NCBI GenBank assembly: GCA_903943975.1
Contig: CAJAQB010000020.1
Span: 1 to 64,000, forward strand
From: Synechococcus lacustris
GTDB taxonomy: Bacteria > Cyanobacteriota > Cyanobacteriia > PCC-6307 > Cyanobiaceae
DNA length: 64,000 bases
Reading direction: 5' to 3'
The notes beneath the pieces are model-generated. The model saw nothing but the letters and a program-made list of their open reading frames with translations. It was not told the DNA's origin and did no database searches. Shown here piece after piece: positions 15,975 to 26,417 of this stretch; position 1 is the first letter of the stretch; the number at the start of each line of letters is the position of its first letter. The position numbers and the translations under genes are program-made.

Positions 15975-17045
15975 CTAGCGAGGGTCGGTGACCCGGGCGA
16001 ACACCATCCGCCCGGCGGGGGTCTGCAGGGCGCCGGTGACGGTGACGGCCAGTCGCTCACCGATGCCGCTGCGGCCCCCTTCCACCACCACCATCGTGCC
16101 GTCCTCCAGGTAGCCCACCCCCTGCTCTGGCTCCTTGCCCTCCCGCACGATCTTGAGCTGAAGCAAATCGCCCGGCTGCACCTCCAGCCGCAGGCTGATC
16201 ACCAGTTCGCTGAGGTTGAGCGGGCGCAGGTTTTGCACCTGGGCCACCTTGGCCAGGTTGTAATCGGTGGTGACCAGCAGCCCATCGGTGTCTTCCGCCA
16301 GTTTCAGCAGCTTGTCGTCGACCCCTTCCCCCTCGTAGCGGGTGTTATTCACCACCAGCCGCCGGCCGTAGCTGTCGCGCAGTTCGGCCAGCAATTTCAG
16401 GCCGCGGCGGCCCTTGCCGCGTTTTTCGCTATTGCCCGAATCCGCCAACTGCTGCAGCTCATTGATCACGCACTGGGCCACGATCACCTGGCCCTCCAGC
16501 AAACCGCAATCGAGCAGCGCCCTGATCCGGCCGTCGATGATCACACTGGTGTCGAGAATCTTGGGGCTGGCCGGTTGCAACACCCCATCGGCCACCAACA
16601 GGGCCTCGGTGCTGCTCGGGTTAAACAGCCGCAGCAGCGTGCGCCCATGCACCTCGGCCAGGTTGTAGCCACTCACCCCGAAGAACACATTGCTCATCAC
16701 GGCGGCCAGGGGTTTAATGAAACCCACCTCCCAGGGCAGCGGCAACAACAGGATCGGCGCCAGCAGCAGGTTGGCCACCAGCAGCCCGAGGATCAGCCCC
16801 AGGGCGCGGCTGATCAACAGGTCGGTGGGCATGGTGCGCACCTGACGCATCAATTTCTGGCGCAGCTGCTGGAAGAAAAACCCAGCCACCAGGCCAAAGA
16901 AGGCGCCAAAGCCGCCCAGCACCCAGCGCAGCCCCTCCAGGTTGTTGACCTGCACCAGCAACCTTTCCGGCAGCAGATCCACCCCCAGCCAGCCGGAGGC
17001 GGCGCCGGAGATCAAAAACAGAATCAGGATCAACGCGTCGACCAT
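15975..17045 (-). CDS. membrane PIN-TRAM domain protein
   Basis: From the ATG at 17045 the protein has 356 residues. Four N-terminal hydrophobic helices (including VDALILILFLISGAASGWLG and LILGLLVANLLLAPILLLPL) are followed by a PIN nuclease-like domain (KILDTSVIIDGRI with the first Asp, VINELQQLADS, DGLLVTTDYNLAKVAQ) and a C-terminal TRAM RNA-binding domain (LVISLRLEVQPGDLLQLKIVREGKE). This is the YacL/sll1811-like family of Firmicutes and cyanobacteria, presumed membrane-anchored RNases; the exact substrate is unknown. The frame is open upstream to 17114, but the earlier part lies in the divergent promoter of hemW. Confidence 0.88.
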   Translation of the reverse strand: MVDALILILFLISGAASGWLGVDLLPERLLVQVNNLEGLRWVLGGFGAFFGLVAGFFFQQLRQKLMRQVRTMPTDLLISRALGLILGLLVANLLLAPILLLPLPWEVGFIKPLAAVMSNVFFGVSGYNLAEVHGRTLLRLFNPSSTEALLVADGVLQPASPKILDTSVIIDGRIRALLDCGLLEGQVIVAQCVINELQQLADSGNSEKRGKGRRGLKLLAELRDSYGRRLVVNNTRYEGEGVDDKLLKLAEDTDGLLVTTDYNLAKVAQVQNLRPLNLSELVISLRLEVQPGDLLQLKIVREGKEPEQGVGYLEDGTMVVVEGGRSGIGERLAVTVTGALQTPAGRMVFARVTDPR

Positions 17046-17095
17046 CAAGCCCTGGGGATCCAGCAGAAGGCCAAGGGGGCCATGGGGAGATTGCC

Positions 17096-18394
17096 ATGAG
17101 TGTGCCGCTTCCACCCCACCGGCGCCTGCCCCGCAGCCTCTATCTCCATATCCCGTTCTGTCATCGGCGCTGTTTTTACTGCGATTTTCCAGTGGTGCCC
17201 CTGGGGGATCGGGCCGACGGCAGCCATTCGGCCTCGGTGGCCCACTACCTCAAGCAGCTGCAGCAAGACCTGGCCGCCGCCCCCGCCGGGCCACCGCTAT
17301 CCACCCTCTACGTGGGCGGCGGCACCCCTTCGATCCTCAGCCCAGCCCAGCTGGGGGCCCTGCTCGATCAGGTGCGGGGCCACTGGGGCCTGGCCCCGGG
17401 CGCCGAAGTAACCCTGGAGATGGATCCGGCCAGCTTCGATCGAGCGCGGCTGGAGGCGGTGCTGGCCCTGGGGGTGAATCGGGTGAGCCTTGGGGGCCAG
17501 AGCTTCAACGATGGGGTGCTGGCGGGGCTGGGGCGCCGCCACAACGCCCAGCAATTACGGGAGGCCTGTGGCTGGTTGCGGGCGGCCTGCTCCAGCAGGG
17601 GTTTGGCCAGCTGGAGCCTTGATCTGATCGTGAACCTGCCCAACCAGAGCGCCGCCGATTGGCGGCAGGAACTCGAAGCCGCCCTGGCAGAAGCCGCCCC
17701 CCACCTTTCGATCTACGACCTGATCGTGGAAGCCGGCACCGTGTTTGAACGGCGCCAGCGCCAGGGGACCCTGGCCCTGCCGGAGGAGGAAGCCGCCGCC
17801 GAGCGGCTCGCCTTCACCCACCAACAGCTGGCGGCGGCGGGCTATGGCCACTACGAAATCAGCAGCTGGGCCCTGCCCGGCCATAGCTCCCGCCACAACC
17901 GCGTGTATTGGAGCGGCGCCAGTTGGTGGGCCTGCGGGCTCGGCTCCACCGCCGGCGTAAACGGCCAGCGGCTGGCCAGGCCCCGCACCCGGGAGGCCTA
18001 CGCCGCCTGGCTGCAGCAGCGGGCTGGGGCTCAAAGCGAGGGGCCAGCAGCCGGCGCACCGGCAGCCGTGGGCGCCTTGCCCCCCCTCGATGACCTACTG
18101 CTGGTGGGCCTGCGCCGCCGCGAGGGGGTGAACCTCGCCTGGCTGGAGGCCAGCGGTGCCTGGCCCCATCCACAGCCCCTGGCCGAGGCCCTGGCGGCGC
18201 CGCTCGCCCCTTGGCTGCAGCGGGGGCTGGTGCGCCTGGAGGGTCAGCAGCTGCGGCTGGTGCCCCCGGAGGGTTTCAGCCTCAGCAATGCCGTGTTGCG
18301 TGATCTGTTGGCTTGGTGGGAGCAGCAGGATCTGGGGCTGGGTCCTGGGGATCCGCCTGCAGCGCCTGCACCCAGCCCCGCAGGGCCTCGCTGA
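17096..18394 (+). CDS. hemW: radical SAM protein HemW
   Basis: The 432-residue protein begins with the radical SAM motif [14 protein letters not shown] (Cys22, Cys26, Cys29), followed by [10 protein letters not shown] and RVSLGGQSF and, further on, [12 protein letters not shown] and the C-terminal HemW domain (GFSLSNAVL). HemW was long annotated as oxygen-independent coproporphyrinogen III oxidase, but the family acts as a heme chaperone; the fourth cysteine (CDF rather than C-x-C) is absent, as in HemW. The last 20 residues are Pro/Ala rich and overlap panB antisense over 113 bases. Starts divergently from the PIN-TRAM gene. Confidence 0.9.
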   Translation: MSVPLPPHRRLPRSLYLHIPFCHRRCFYCDFPVVPLGDRADGSHSASVAHYLKQLQQDLAAAPAGPPLSTLYVGGGTPSILSPAQLGALLDQVRGHWGLAPGAEVTLEMDPASFDRARLEAVLALGVNRVSLGGQSFNDGVLAGLGRRHNAQQLREACGWLRAACSSRGLASWSLDLIVNLPNQSAADWRQELEAALAEAAPHLSIYDLIVEAGTVFERRQRQGTLALPEEEAAAERLAFTHQQLAAAGYGHYEISSWALPGHSSRHNRVYWSGASWWACGLGSTAGVNGQRLARPRTREAYAAWLQQRAGAQSEGPAAGAPAAVGALPPLDDLLLVGLRRREGVNLAWLEASGAWPHPQPLAEALAAPLAPWLQRGLVRLEGQQLRLVPPEGFSLSNAVLRDLLAWWEQQDLGLGPGDPPAAPAPSPAGPR

Positions 18395-19124
18395 ATAGCT
18401 CAGCCCCGGGCAGCAGCGCCGGCGAGAAGGGCGGTTGCTGGGGCGTGAGCCCCAGCAGGTCGGCAGTAACGCGCACCTGGCCATCGCAGTCGTCGCCGGC
18501 ACCGATGCCGATCACCGGCAGGCTTAGCTCCCGCCGCAGCCGGCCGGCCAACTCCGCTGGCACGTGTTCAAGCACCAGGGCAAAGCAGCCGGCGGCCTGC
18601 AGGTTTAGGGAGCTTTGGCGCAGCCTTTCCTGGGCCACCGGGTCGGTGGCCTGGCGGCGGTAGCCCAGCTGGCGCACCGACTGGGGGGTGAGCCCCAGGT
18701 GGCCCATCACCGGGATGCCACTGCGCACTAGGCGATCGATCACCGCCAGGGTTTCCGGTTCGGCCCCCTCCAGCTTCACGCCGAGACAGCTGGTTTCCTT
18801 GAGGAAACGGCCGGCGGCCGCCACGGCCTCGTCTGCGCCGCATTGATAACTCAAGAAGGGCAGGTCACAGACCATCGGGGTGTGCGCCAGCCCCCGCTCC
18901 ACCGCCGCCGCATGGTGCAGCATCGCCTCCAGGCTCACCGGCAGGGTGGTGCTGTGGCCCAGGCTCACCATCGCCAGGGAATCCCCCACCAGCACCAGAT
19001 CCACCCCGGCGGCTTCTGCCCAGCGGGCGCTCATCGCATCCCAGGCGGTGAGCACCGTGATCGGCTGACTTTCCTGCTTACGCCGGTGCAGCAGCAGGTT
19101 GAGTTGGGGGGGGGTAAGGCTCAA
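18282..19124 (-). CDS. panB: 3-methyl-2-oxobutanoate hydroxymethyltransferase
   Basis: The 280-residue TIM-barrel enzyme uses methylene-tetrahydrofolate to make ketopantoate, the first committed step to pantothenate and CoA. Motifs: [29 protein letters not shown] with the metal-binding Asp, GVKLEG with the catalytic Lys region, [12 protein letters not shown] and [18 protein letters not shown]. The C-terminal tail ([14 protein letters not shown]) extends about 20 residues past the usual end and is read antisense to the end of hemW. Confidence 0.95.
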   Translation of the reverse strand: MSLTPPQLNLLLHRRKQESQPITVLTAWDAMSARWAEAAGVDLVLVGDSLAMVSLGHSTTLPVSLEAMLHHAAAVERGLAHTPMVCDLPFLSYQCGADEAVAAAGRFLKETSCLGVKLEGAEPETLAVIDRLVRSGIPVMGHLGLTPQSVRQLGYRRQATDPVAQERLRQSSLNLQAAGCFALVLEHVPAELAGRLRRELSLPVIGIGAGDDCDGQVRVTADLLGLTPQQPPFSPALLPGAELFSEALRGWVQALQADPQDPAPDPAAPTKPTDHATRHC

Positions 19125-19162
19125 GGCAACTCCGGGCCGTAGCTATTGCTAGCATTCAAGCG

Positions 19163-19256
19163 ACTCGGATCCATGCGGCTCCGACGCCTAAACCTGGTCA
19201 GAACCGGAAGGCGGCAGCCACACGGGATGCTCGAGGCAGGCGTGGACTCCGGGTCA
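19163..19256 (+). ncRNA. ffs: signal recognition particle RNA, small bacterial type
   Basis: The Ffh-binding core is unmistakable: CCTGGTCAGAACCGGAAGG followed by GGCAGCCACACGGGATG, including the asymmetric loop and the GGAA tetraloop. The outer arms ACTCGGATCC and GGACTCCGGGT can pair to close the rod. About 94 nt, similar to E. coli 4.5S RNA. It lies alone between the panB start and the ftsZ end, on the opposite strand to both. Confidence 0.93.
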
Positions 19257-19289
19257 CCTATTCAAACCAGTCAGAAACAAGCCTGGCCC

Positions 19290-20471
19290 CTATCCCTCGT
19301 TGCTGCGGTGCTGGCGGTTTAGCAGGAAGGAGGGAATCCGCACCCCACTGCTGTCCACAATCGGACTGTTTTCCCTGGTAGGCGTTTCCAGCAGGGCGTT
19401 GTGGTGTTGGCGCTGGGGCACGTAGATGCCACCGCCCTCGAAGCCAGTGGCGATCACGGTCACGTGGATTTCGCCCTCCAACTTCTCATCTACAACGGCG
19501 CCCACAATGATGTTGGCCTCGGGATCAACCACGTCGTAGATCACCTCGGAAGCCGTGGTCATGTCCTCCAGGGTCATGTCGCGGCCGCCGCTGATGTTGA
19601 TCACACAACCGCGGGCTCCGTCGATGCGGGCCGATTCCAGCAGGGGGCTGCTCATGGCGGCCATGGCGGCCTCCGTGGCCCGGGAGCGGCCGGAGCCGAT
19701 GCCGATGCCCAGCAGGGCTGTGCCAGCTCCGGCCATCACCGAACGCACGTCAGCAAAGTCCACATTCACCAGGCCCGGCTTGGTGATGATGTCGCTGATG
19801 CCCTTGACGCCGCTGCGCAGCACCTCATCGGCGGTGCGGAAGGCCTCCTGCAGCGGGGCCCCGGAGATCGAATCGCGCAGGCGATCGTTGGGGATCACGA
19901 TCAGGGTGTCCACATGCTCCGCCAGCCGGGCGATGCCCTCCTCGGCCTGGCGCATGCGTTTACGACCTTCAAAAGTGAAGGGCTTGGTCACGATCGCCAC
20001 GGTGAGGGCGCCGGATTCCTTGGCCACTTCGGCCACAATCGGCGCCGCACCGGTGCCGGTGCCACCGCCCATGCCAGCGGTGATGAAGACCAGGTCGGTG
20101 GCCTCCAGGGCCTGCTGCAATTCAATCCGTGATTCTTCCGCCGCCTTCTGGCCGATGGCCGGGTTGCCGCCGGCCCCTAGGCCCCGGGTGAGCTTCATGC
20201 CCAGCTGCACCCTTTGGCTGGCGGAGGCATTGAGCAGGGCCTGGGCATCGGTGTTCAACACCCAAAAGCCCACCCCTTGGAGCTCCGAGGCAATCATCCG
20301 GTTCACGGCATTGCTGCCGCCACCGCCAACGCCGATCACTTCAATGCGGGCTGTTTGGCTGGGGACGATCCCCTGGCCGGCCAGCACGCTACGGGTGGGG
20401 TCGGTACCTTCGTTGGCCTTGGCTTGGTAACTATCCATGGCCGGGCGGGCACCATTGAGTGATTGATGCAT
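19290..20471 (-). CDS. ftsZ: cell division GTPase FtsZ
   Basis: The 393-residue tubulin homologue shows the GTP-binding GGGTGTG at residues 135-141, [18 protein letters not shown] at the start of the domain, NTDAQALL, and the T7 loop region [11 protein letters not shown]. It polymerises into the division ring under the membrane. The C-terminal peptide ([11 protein letters not shown]), which binds membrane-anchoring partners, is present. The first about 40 residues are a cyanobacterial N-terminal extension; ATG 20438 (MDSYQAKAN) is an alternative start. Downstream of ftsQ on the same strand with an 81-base gap. Confidence 0.97.
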   Translation of the reverse strand: MHQSLNGARPAMDSYQAKANEGTDPTRSVLAGQGIVPSQTARIEVIGVGGGGSNAVNRMIASELQGVGFWVLNTDAQALLNASASQRVQLGMKLTRGLGAGGNPAIGQKAAEESRIELQQALEATDLVFITAGMGGGTGTGAAPIVAEVAKESGALTVAIVTKPFTFEGRKRMRQAEEGIARLAEHVDTLIVIPNDRLRDSISGAPLQEAFRTADEVLRSGVKGISDIITKPGLVNVDFADVRSVMAGAGTALLGIGIGSGRSRATEAAMAAMSSPLLESARIDGARGCVINISGGRDMTLEDMTTASEVIYDVVDPEANIIVGAVVDEKLEGEIHVTVIATGFEGGGIYVPQRQHHNALLETPTRENSPIVDSSGVRIPSFLLNRQHRSNEG

Positions 20472-20552
20472 TATCCAGGGTGCGTCCGACGGTCATGGGA
20501 ATATCCGAACAGGATTGCTCGGCCAGGGCCAAAGCGCAACCTTTTGCCGGTG

Positions 20553-21329
20553 TCATTTCGTTGAAGTCCCCATAACCAGCTCCGGGTGTTCCGGATCACT
20601 GAGGTCTAGGGCCCTGGCCCCAGCTGCACCACTGGTTTTCGGCAGTTGGCTGGTGAGATGGCTGAGCACCTGCACCCGGCGGCCAAGGCGATCATCCAAG
20701 GGCCCGAAGCGCACATTTCCGAGCCGGCCACTTACAACCCAGAGTTCGCCATTGGCTTCAAAACGTAACTGCCGCACCACTGCAGCTTCTGGTAAGCCAT
20801 TAAGCAGCAGCTCCAGGCTGGGTTGGTAACGCTCCTGCCAGCCCACCACCGTGAGGCCCGGCAGCCGCGAGGCGCCACTCACCGCCTGCTGGCGGGGGCT
20901 GATCCAACGGCCGGTGCGGTCCACAAACCCCTGCTCTAACCCCGAGGCCCCAAGCCGCTGGGCCCGGGCCACCGCTTCCCGTTCCTTCAGCCGGATCGTG
21001 AGCCTGGGGGGCAACATCTGGCGTTGCACCTTCACCTGCTCCACGGGCAGGGCGGCGGCCAGGCGCTGTTTCACCCGGGCTGGATCCAGCTGCAGTAGCG
21101 GTTGGGGAAAGTGCAGTCCACTGGCCTGGATCACCTGGTCCCGGCTCAGGTCTGGGGCGCCGCTCACCTCCACCTGGGTAGGACCCTCGAGGATCCAGCC
21201 ATTGCGTAACACCAACCAACCAAGGCCGCCGGCGGCGCCAATCAGGGCCAGCAAACGCCAGAGCTGGGCAAGGATGTCGAGCCGTTTCTTGCGGCGCAAC
21301 TCCTTGCGCCGTTGCACACCCTCCACCAT
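20553..21329 (-). CDS. ftsQ: cell division protein FtsQ
   Basis: The 258-residue protein has a cytoplasmic basic N-terminus (RRKELRRKKRLDIL), one membrane helix (LWRLLALIGAAGGLGWLVL), a POTRA domain (TQVEVSGAPDLSRDQVIQAS, then LPVEQVKVQRQMLPPRLTIRLKERE) and a beta-rich FtsQ domain to the end. It connects the early and late division complexes in the periplasm. The start overlaps by one base the stop of the 136-residue gene upstream, within a ddl - unknown - ftsQ - ftsZ order like that of other bacteria. Confidence 0.9.
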   Translation of the reverse strand: MVEGVQRRKELRRKKRLDILAQLWRLLALIGAAGGLGWLVLRNGWILEGPTQVEVSGAPDLSRDQVIQASGLHFPQPLLQLDPARVKQRLAAALPVEQVKVQRQMLPPRLTIRLKEREAVARAQRLGASGLEQGFVDRTGRWISPRQQAVSGASRLPGLTVVGWQERYQPSLELLLNGLPEAAVVRQLRFEANGELWVVSGRLGNVRFGPLDDRLGRRVQVLSHLTSQLPKTSGAAGARALDLSDPEHPELVMGTSTK

Positions 21330-21739
21330 CAGAGTTCGCAGCGGGAATGGCTCATCAATTCATCAATCCAGCGACGGGCCCGCTCCGCATCGGAGAAATG
21401 CAAGTCTTGTTCGCGGCCATTGCCAATCAAGCGCAACCGGCAGTTGCCATGGCTTTCATCGGTGAGGGGCGCATCACCAGAACCCAGGGAGAGCAGCTCC
21501 ACCAGCTCCAGTTTCGACACCTCAAAGGAACCCTCCGGCTTTAGCTGGCCCGCTTCAAAGCTGCTCCATTCCAGCTGGCCGCCCTTGAGGCGCACCGCCC
21601 CACCGCCGTCCAGCTTGGAGAGCTCGGAACCGGCGGCCCATTCCAAAAACAGGCGTTGGCGCCGGCGTTCCAACCATCCCAGCGCCATCAGCACCAGGAA
21701 GGCCACCAGCAGCGGTAACCAGAGCAGTCCTTGGGTCAT
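21329..21739 (-). CDS. membrane-anchored protein of unknown function
   Basis: 136 residues with one N-terminal membrane helix ([19 protein letters not shown]), a basic linker ([14 protein letters not shown]), and a soluble domain with alternating hydrophobic residues ([54 protein letters not shown]). I know no family function; the soluble part could be a PH-like beta fold ending in a helix, which is inference. It overlaps ddl by four bases at its start and ftsQ by one base at its end, so it is tied to the wall/division operon. Confidence 0.7.
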   Translation of the reverse strand: MTQGLLWLPLLVAFLVLMALGWLERRRQRLFLEWAAGSELSKLDGGGAVRLKGGQLEWSSFEAGQLKPEGSFEVSKLELVELLSLGSGDAPLTDESHGNCRLRLIGNGREQDLHFSDAERARRWIDELMSHSRCEL

Positions 21740-22806
21740 CGGGCTAACTCCACTAGTTGATGCACCAGATCCTCCAGCGGCAACCCGCTGGCAGCCCAGA
21801 GCATGGGGTACATGCTCTGGTTGGTAAACCCCGGCAAGGTATTGATTTCATTGATCAATAGCCGCCCGCTCGCCTCCTCAAAGAAGAAGTCAACCCGGCT
21901 CAAGCCACTGGCCCCCACTGCCTGCACCGCCGCAATCGCCAGCTGCCGGGCCTGCTGCGCCACCGCCTCTGGCAGCTCCGCCGGGATCACCGTGCGGCTG
22001 CGACCTTCGCAATATTTCGTGTCGTAGTCGTACCAATCGGCATCGAAACAGATTTCCCCCAGCACCGAAGCCTGCAGTTGCTCGCGACCAAGCACGGCGC
22101 ACTCCAGTTCCCGCACCTTCAGGCCCTGTTCCACGATCACCCGCGGGTCATGGCTGGCGGCCAGCCGCAGCCCCGCCAGCAATTCATCCCTGGTTTCGGC
22201 CTTGCTGATGCCCACCGAGGAGCCCAGGTTGGCCGGTTTGATAAACCAGGGGCTTTCCAGGGCTTGGGCCAGGCGATCCAGCAACTGTTCAGGTTGCTCC
22301 AGTTCCTGGGCGGCCACCGCCTGGTATGGCCCCTGGGGTAAGCCGGCGGCGGCAAAGGCCGCCTTCATCGCCAATTTGTCCATGCCCACGGCGGAGCCCA
22401 GCACGCCGGAACCCACAAACGGCACCTGCATCAAGCTGAACAGCCCCTGGATAGTGCCGTCCTCCCCATTGGGGCCATGCAGCACCGGAAACCAGATATC
22501 CACCCCCAGGGCCCCCTCGGGAAAGCCCTGGAAGCCCGGCCGCCGGGGCTGATGGGGCAAGGCCGCCGGCTCCGGGGGGCGGCCCGCCGCCAGCGCCTCC
22601 CGGGCGATCGCCTCCCCCCACCAATAACCGTTGCGGTCGATATAAAAACGCTGAAGCTGATAGCGCTGGGCGTTGGCGCCACTGGCCAGGCCCCGTTCCA
22701 CGGTGGCGGCGGAGCGGATTGACACCTCGTGTTCGCCGGAGGCACCGCCAAACACAAGCCCCACCACCGGGAGTTCAGGGCTGCTGGACGGGGCGACTGG
22801 GGCCAA
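21736..22806 (-). CDS. ddl: D-alanine--D-alanine ligase
   Basis: The 356-residue ATP-grasp enzyme joins two D-alanines for the peptidoglycan stem peptide. [19 protein letters not shown] is the N-terminal signature; [32 protein letters not shown] (ATP-binding), and [27 protein letters not shown] (metal-binding Asp, Glu, Asn) follow. Length normal for the cyanobacterial form. It lies 18 bases after the miaB stop on the same strand and overlaps the next gene by four bases. Confidence 0.96.
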   Translation of the reverse strand: MAPVAPSSSPELPVVGLVFGGASGEHEVSIRSAATVERGLASGANAQRYQLQRFYIDRNGYWWGEAIAREALAAGRPPEPAALPHQPRRPGFQGFPEGALGVDIWFPVLHGPNGEDGTIQGLFSLMQVPFVGSGVLGSAVGMDKLAMKAAFAAAGLPQGPYQAVAAQELEQPEQLLDRLAQALESPWFIKPANLGSSVGISKAETRDELLAGLRLAASHDPRVIVEQGLKVRELECAVLGREQLQASVLGEICFDADWYDYDTKYCEGRSRTVIPAELPEAVAQQARQLAIAAVQAVGASGLSRVDFFFEEASGRLLINEINTLPGFTNQSMYPMLWAASGLPLEDLVHQLVELAR

Positions 22807-22824
22807 AGCGGCGGCTCGGGGGCC

Positions 22825-24186
22825 TCAACGTACCAGCGCAGCCCTTGGCACGGCACGGCCAGTTAAGGAGAAGGCACGGATCGCCTCGATCCGCACCGGC
22901 ACCGTGTCCCCCACCCCATGGCCCTCGGCGGGGAAAAAAGTGAGCCGGTTGCTGCGGGTGCGACCCATCAACTGGCCGGGGTCCTTGCGGTTCACCCCTT
23001 CCACCAACACTTCCTCCGTGCGACCCAGGTATCGGCCGCTGCGCTGCCGGGCCGTTTGCTCCACCAGGGCATTGAGTTCCTGCAGGCGCTCCACCTTCAC
23101 CGCCTCCTCCACCTGGTTGGGCCAATCGGCGGCGGGGGTGTGGGGGCGGGGGGAATAGGCGGCGGTGTTTAACAAATCGAAGCCCACCTCCTCCACCAGG
23201 GCCAGGGTGCGGCGGAACTGGGCGTCGGTTTCCCCGGGGAAGCCGACGATGGCGTCGGCGCTGATCGCCGCCTCGGGCATCAACTGGCGGATCTGAGCGA
23301 CGATGCGGCGATAGCGGTCGGCGGTATAACCACGGGCCATTGCCTTGAGCAGCTCGTCATCACCGCTCTGGAAGGGCACATGGAAGTGTTCACACACCTT
23401 CGGCAAGCTGGCGCAGGCGCGGATCAAGCGTTCGGTGAAGTAACGGGGGTGGCTGGTGGCAAAACGAATTCGCTCGATGCCCTCCACCTCGTGGATCTGC
23501 TGGAGCAGGTCCGTGAACGTGTGCTGACGGCGCCCCTCACTGCTGATGCCCGGCAGGTCCCGGCCGTAGGCATCGATGTTTTGACCCAGCAGGGTGATTT
23601 CCTTAAAGCCCTGGGCCGCTAGCCCCTCGATCTCGAGGCGGATCGCCCCGGGCAGCCGCGATTGTTCCTTACCCCGCACCGCTGGCACCACGCAATAGGT
23701 GCAGCGTTCGTTGCAGCCGTAGATCACATTCACCCAGGCACATAACCCACTCTCCCGGCGGGGGGTGGTGATGTCTTCCAGGATTTGGTGTTCGTCGATG
23801 GCCAGCACCTGCTGGCCGCTTTCCACCTGGGTGAGCAGGCTTTCAAGCCGGTTGGCGTGTTGGGGACCCATCACCAGATCCAGTTCAGGAACCCGGCGCA
23901 GCAGACTCGCCCCCTCCTGCTGGGCCACACAGCCGGCCACCACCAACGTGAGCTGGGGATTTTCGCGTTTGCGCTGGGCCTGGCGCCCCAGGTAGCTGTA
24001 AACCTTTTGCTCGGCGTTATCGCGGATCGTGCAGGTGTTGTAGAGCACCAGATCTGCCTGGTCTTCGGCGCTGCCCTGGGCGTAGCCCATCAGCTCGAGG
24101 ATGCCGGCCATCCGTTCGGAATCTGCCTTGTTCATCTGGCAGCCGAAGGTGGTGATCCAGTAGGTCCCCCGGGTGGATTGGGCCAT
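22825..24186 (-). CDS. miaB: tRNA-2-methylthio-N6-isopentenyladenosine37 synthase
   Basis: From the ATG at 24186 the protein has 453 residues: an N-terminal methylthiotransferase domain ([16 protein letters not shown], with two more conserved cysteines), the radical SAM domain with [11 protein letters not shown], and a C-terminal TRAM domain. It adds a methylthio group to i6A37 in tRNAs reading U-starting codons. The frame stays open to 24324 but the extra N-terminus is not family-like and overlaps the divergent upstream region. Confidence 0.95.
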   Translation of the reverse strand: MAQSTRGTYWITTFGCQMNKADSERMAGILELMGYAQGSAEDQADLVLYNTCTIRDNAEQKVYSYLGRQAQRKRENPQLTLVVAGCVAQQEGASLLRRVPELDLVMGPQHANRLESLLTQVESGQQVLAIDEHQILEDITTPRRESGLCAWVNVIYGCNERCTYCVVPAVRGKEQSRLPGAIRLEIEGLAAQGFKEITLLGQNIDAYGRDLPGISSEGRRQHTFTDLLQQIHEVEGIERIRFATSHPRYFTERLIRACASLPKVCEHFHVPFQSGDDELLKAMARGYTADRYRRIVAQIRQLMPEAAISADAIVGFPGETDAQFRRTLALVEEVGFDLLNTAAYSPRPHTPAADWPNQVEEAVKVERLQELNALVEQTARQRSGRYLGRTEEVLVEGVNRKDPGQLMGRTRSNRLTFFPAEGHGVGDTVPVRIEAIRAFSLTGRAVPRAALVR

Positions 24187-24278
24187 GGGCTGAAGGCTGC
24201 GCTGATGGGCCGGGCAAGCTCCAGTGTCAACCATGGGCCATGGCAGCCTGAGAGGCGTGGGTCTTGGCTTGGCTGCCG

Positions 24279-25319
24279 ATGCGATTTCAGCTGCGGCGTT
24301 TCCCCCTAACCAAGCGGGTGCCACTCAGCATCAGCCGCGGCACCACGGCGGCGGTGGAACATCTACTGCTGGAAATCCAGCACAACGGCCTGGTGGGCCG
24401 CGGCGAGACCGGTGGCTTTGACACCGGCCAGCGGGCCTACGGGCTGGGGGACCTGGAGGCGGAGCTGCGGGCGCTGCTGCCCCAGCTGGAGGGCCAGGAT
24501 CCCAGTTGCCTGATGGCCCTGGAGCCGCTGCTGGCCCAGCTCAGCGCCCCGGCCCGCTGCGCCATTGACCTGGCCCTGCACGATTTATGGGGTCAACAGC
24601 TGGGCCAACCGCTCTGGCGGCTCTGGGGCCTGGATCGCCAGGCCTGCCGGCCCACCAGCGTCACCCTCGGCCTGGCGGCACCAGCGCAAGTGCTGGAGCG
24701 GCTGCAGCTCTGGCGGCAGTTGCTGCCCGCCAGCCGGGTGAAGTTAAAGCTGGGCAGTCCCCAGGGCCTCCAGCAAGACCAGGCCCTGGTGGAGGCCCTG
24801 CTGCCAGCGCTGGCCGGCGCTGAATTGCAAGTGGATGCCAATGGCGGCTGGGACCTGGCCGGGGCAAGGCAAATGATTCCCTGGTTGGCGGAGCGGGGGG
24901 TGGTGCTGGTGGAACAACCCCTACCCGCCCGCCCGGGGGATGAAGAGGATTTCGCCGCCCTGCAGGGGCTCGCCCCGATCGCCCTGGTGGCCGATGAAAG
25001 TTGCTGGAACCTCGAGGATCTGCTGCGGCTCGCCCCCCATGTGCAGGGGGTGAACTTGAAATTGCTGAAAACCGGGGGGCTCGCGGAAGCGCTGTTGCTG
25101 GCCCGCAACGCCCGCAGGCTCGGCCTAAAGCTGATGTTGGGCTGCTACTCCGACAGCAGCCTGCTCAACGGCGCCGCCGCCCAGCTGCTGCCCCTGGTGG
25201 AATGGCCCGACCTAGACAGCCACCTCAACCTGCTTGATGACCCCTTCGAAGGGCCCCAGCGAGTTGGTGATCTGCTGCTGCCCAGCGAGCGGCCGGGCCT
25301 GGGGGTACAGCCATGCTGA
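24279..25319 (+). CDS. enolase-superfamily enzyme, probably L-Ala-D/L-Glu epimerase
   Basis: The 346-residue protein has the MR/MLE subgroup layout: N-terminal capping domain ([16 protein letters not shown]), then a barrel with SRVKLKLG (first catalytic Lys), LQVDANGGW (Asp), VLVEQPL (Glu), LVADESCW (Asp) and [16 protein letters not shown] (second Lys), ending [11 protein letters not shown] and DLDSHL. This lysine pair fits dipeptide epimerases and also o-succinylbenzoate synthase (MenC). The overlap by seven bases with a DUF1611 gene, a known partner of dipeptide epimerases, makes the first more likely. It would convert L-Ala-D-Glu from peptidoglycan turnover. ATG 24279 is preferred over TTG 24264. 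Confidence 0.75.
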   Translation: MRFQLRRFPLTKRVPLSISRGTTAAVEHLLLEIQHNGLVGRGETGGFDTGQRAYGLGDLEAELRALLPQLEGQDPSCLMALEPLLAQLSAPARCAIDLALHDLWGQQLGQPLWRLWGLDRQACRPTSVTLGLAAPAQVLERLQLWRQLLPASRVKLKLGSPQGLQQDQALVEALLPALAGAELQVDANGGWDLAGARQMIPWLAERGVVLVEQPLPARPGDEEDFAALQGLAPIALVADESCWNLEDLLRLAPHVQGVNLKLLKTGGLAEALLLARNARRLGLKLMLGCYSDSSLLNGAAAQLLPLVEWPDLDSHLNLLDDPFEGPQRVGDLLLPSERPGLGVQPC

Positions 25320-26389
25320 GCGCCAATCGCTTGACGGCAGATGCAGCGGTGCTGCTGCTGCAGCACGGCGGTTTAACCGATCTCTCGGGCAAAACCGGCC
25401 TGGCCTTCCTGCGCTATCGCCAGGGGCCGATCGTGGCCGTTCTGGATCCTGCCCATGCCGGGGCCGATCTCCCCCTCCTCACCGGCATCCCCCGGCCGGT
25501 GCCGGTGCTGGGTTCCGTGGCGGAGGCGATGGTCTATGGGCCCCAGGTGGCGGTGGTGGGCCTGGCCCCCTCTGGCGGCCAGCTGCCGGAAGCCCTGCGC
25601 CAGGCCGTAGGGGAAGCGCTACAGGCGGGGCTGAGTGTGGCCAGTGGCCTGCATACGCGCCTGGGGGACGATCCAGCCCTGGCCGCCCTGGTGCAGCCGG
25701 GCCGCTGGATCTGGGACCTGCGCCAGGAACCTGCGGCGTTGCAGGTGGCTGCGGCCCGGGCAGCGGCCCTGCCCTGCCGCCGGATCCTCGCCCTAGGCAC
25801 AGACATGTCGGTGGGCAAGATGAGCGCCGCCCTGGAGCTCACCGCCATAGCCCGGCAGCGGGGGCTTGATGCCCGTTTCGTGGCCACCGGCCAGGCGGGG
25901 ATCCTGATCGCCGGCCAGGGGATCGCCCTTGATGCGGTGCGGGTGGACTACGCCGCCGGAGCGGTGGAACAGGCGGTGCTAACTACGGCGGAGGGGGCAG
26001 GCCCCGAAGCCCTGCTGTTTGTGGAAGGCCAGGGTTCCTTCTGCCATCCCGGTTCCAGCGCCAGCCTGCCGTTGCTGCGCGGCAGCCAGCCCACCGGCCT
26101 CTTGCTGGTGCATCGCGCCCAGCAGCAGAGCATCCGCAATCTGCCGGCGGTGGCGATCCCGCCCCTGCCCCAGCTGATCGCCACCTGTGAGGCCCTGGCG
26201 GCCCTGGCCATTCCCAGCGGGGCCAGGGCACCGCGGGTAGAGGCGATCGCCCTCAACACCGCCCTGCTCAGTGCCGCAGAAGCCGAGGTTGCCATCGCCA
26301 AAACAGCAGCCCTCACCGGGCTGGCCTGTGCCGATGCCGTACGCGGTGGCGCAGGGACCCTCTTAGAGGCCCTGCTGGCAAGCCCTTAA
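25313..26389 (+). CDS. DUF1611 / DgcN-like protein
   Basis: The 358-residue protein matches the DUF1611 family: an N-terminal Rossmann-like domain (PIVAVLDPAHAGADL, QVAVVGLAPSGGQLPE) and a C-terminal P-loop-like domain with ILALGTDMSVGKMSAALEL, FVATGQAGILIAGQG and ALLFVEGQGSFCHP. A family member, DgcN, is a D-glutamate N-acetyltransferase that works with the dehydrogenase DgcA in marine bacteria. Here no dgcA homologue follows; the partner is an epimerase-like enzyme. A role in D-glutamate or muropeptide metabolism is inferred from family and neighbour. The stop codon lies in the loop of a 9-bp hairpin at 26377-26403. Confidence 0.8.
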   Translation: MLSANRLTADAAVLLLQHGGLTDLSGKTGLAFLRYRQGPIVAVLDPAHAGADLPLLTGIPRPVPVLGSVAEAMVYGPQVAVVGLAPSGGQLPEALRQAVGEALQAGLSVASGLHTRLGDDPALAALVQPGRWIWDLRQEPAALQVAAARAAALPCRRILALGTDMSVGKMSAALELTAIARQRGLDARFVATGQAGILIAGQGIALDAVRVDYAAGAVEQAVLTTAEGAGPEALLFVEGQGSFCHPGSSASLPLLRGSQPTGLLLVHRAQQQSIRNLPAVAIPPLPQLIATCEALAALAIPSGARAPRVEAIALNTALLSAAEAEVAIAKTAALTGLACADAVRGGAGTLLEALLASP

Positions 26390-26403
26390 AGCAGGGGCTT
26401 GCC
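26377..26403 (+). terminator. 9-bp hairpin over the DgcN-like stop codon
   Basis: GGCAAGCCC (26377-26385) and GGGCTTGCC (26395-26403) pair perfectly around a nine-base loop that contains the TAA stop. No U-run follows, so it is an atypical terminator or an RNA-stabilising 3' structure between this gene and the convergent tRNA-His. Confidence 0.4.
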
Positions 26404-26417
26404 TGGGTCGAGTAAAG

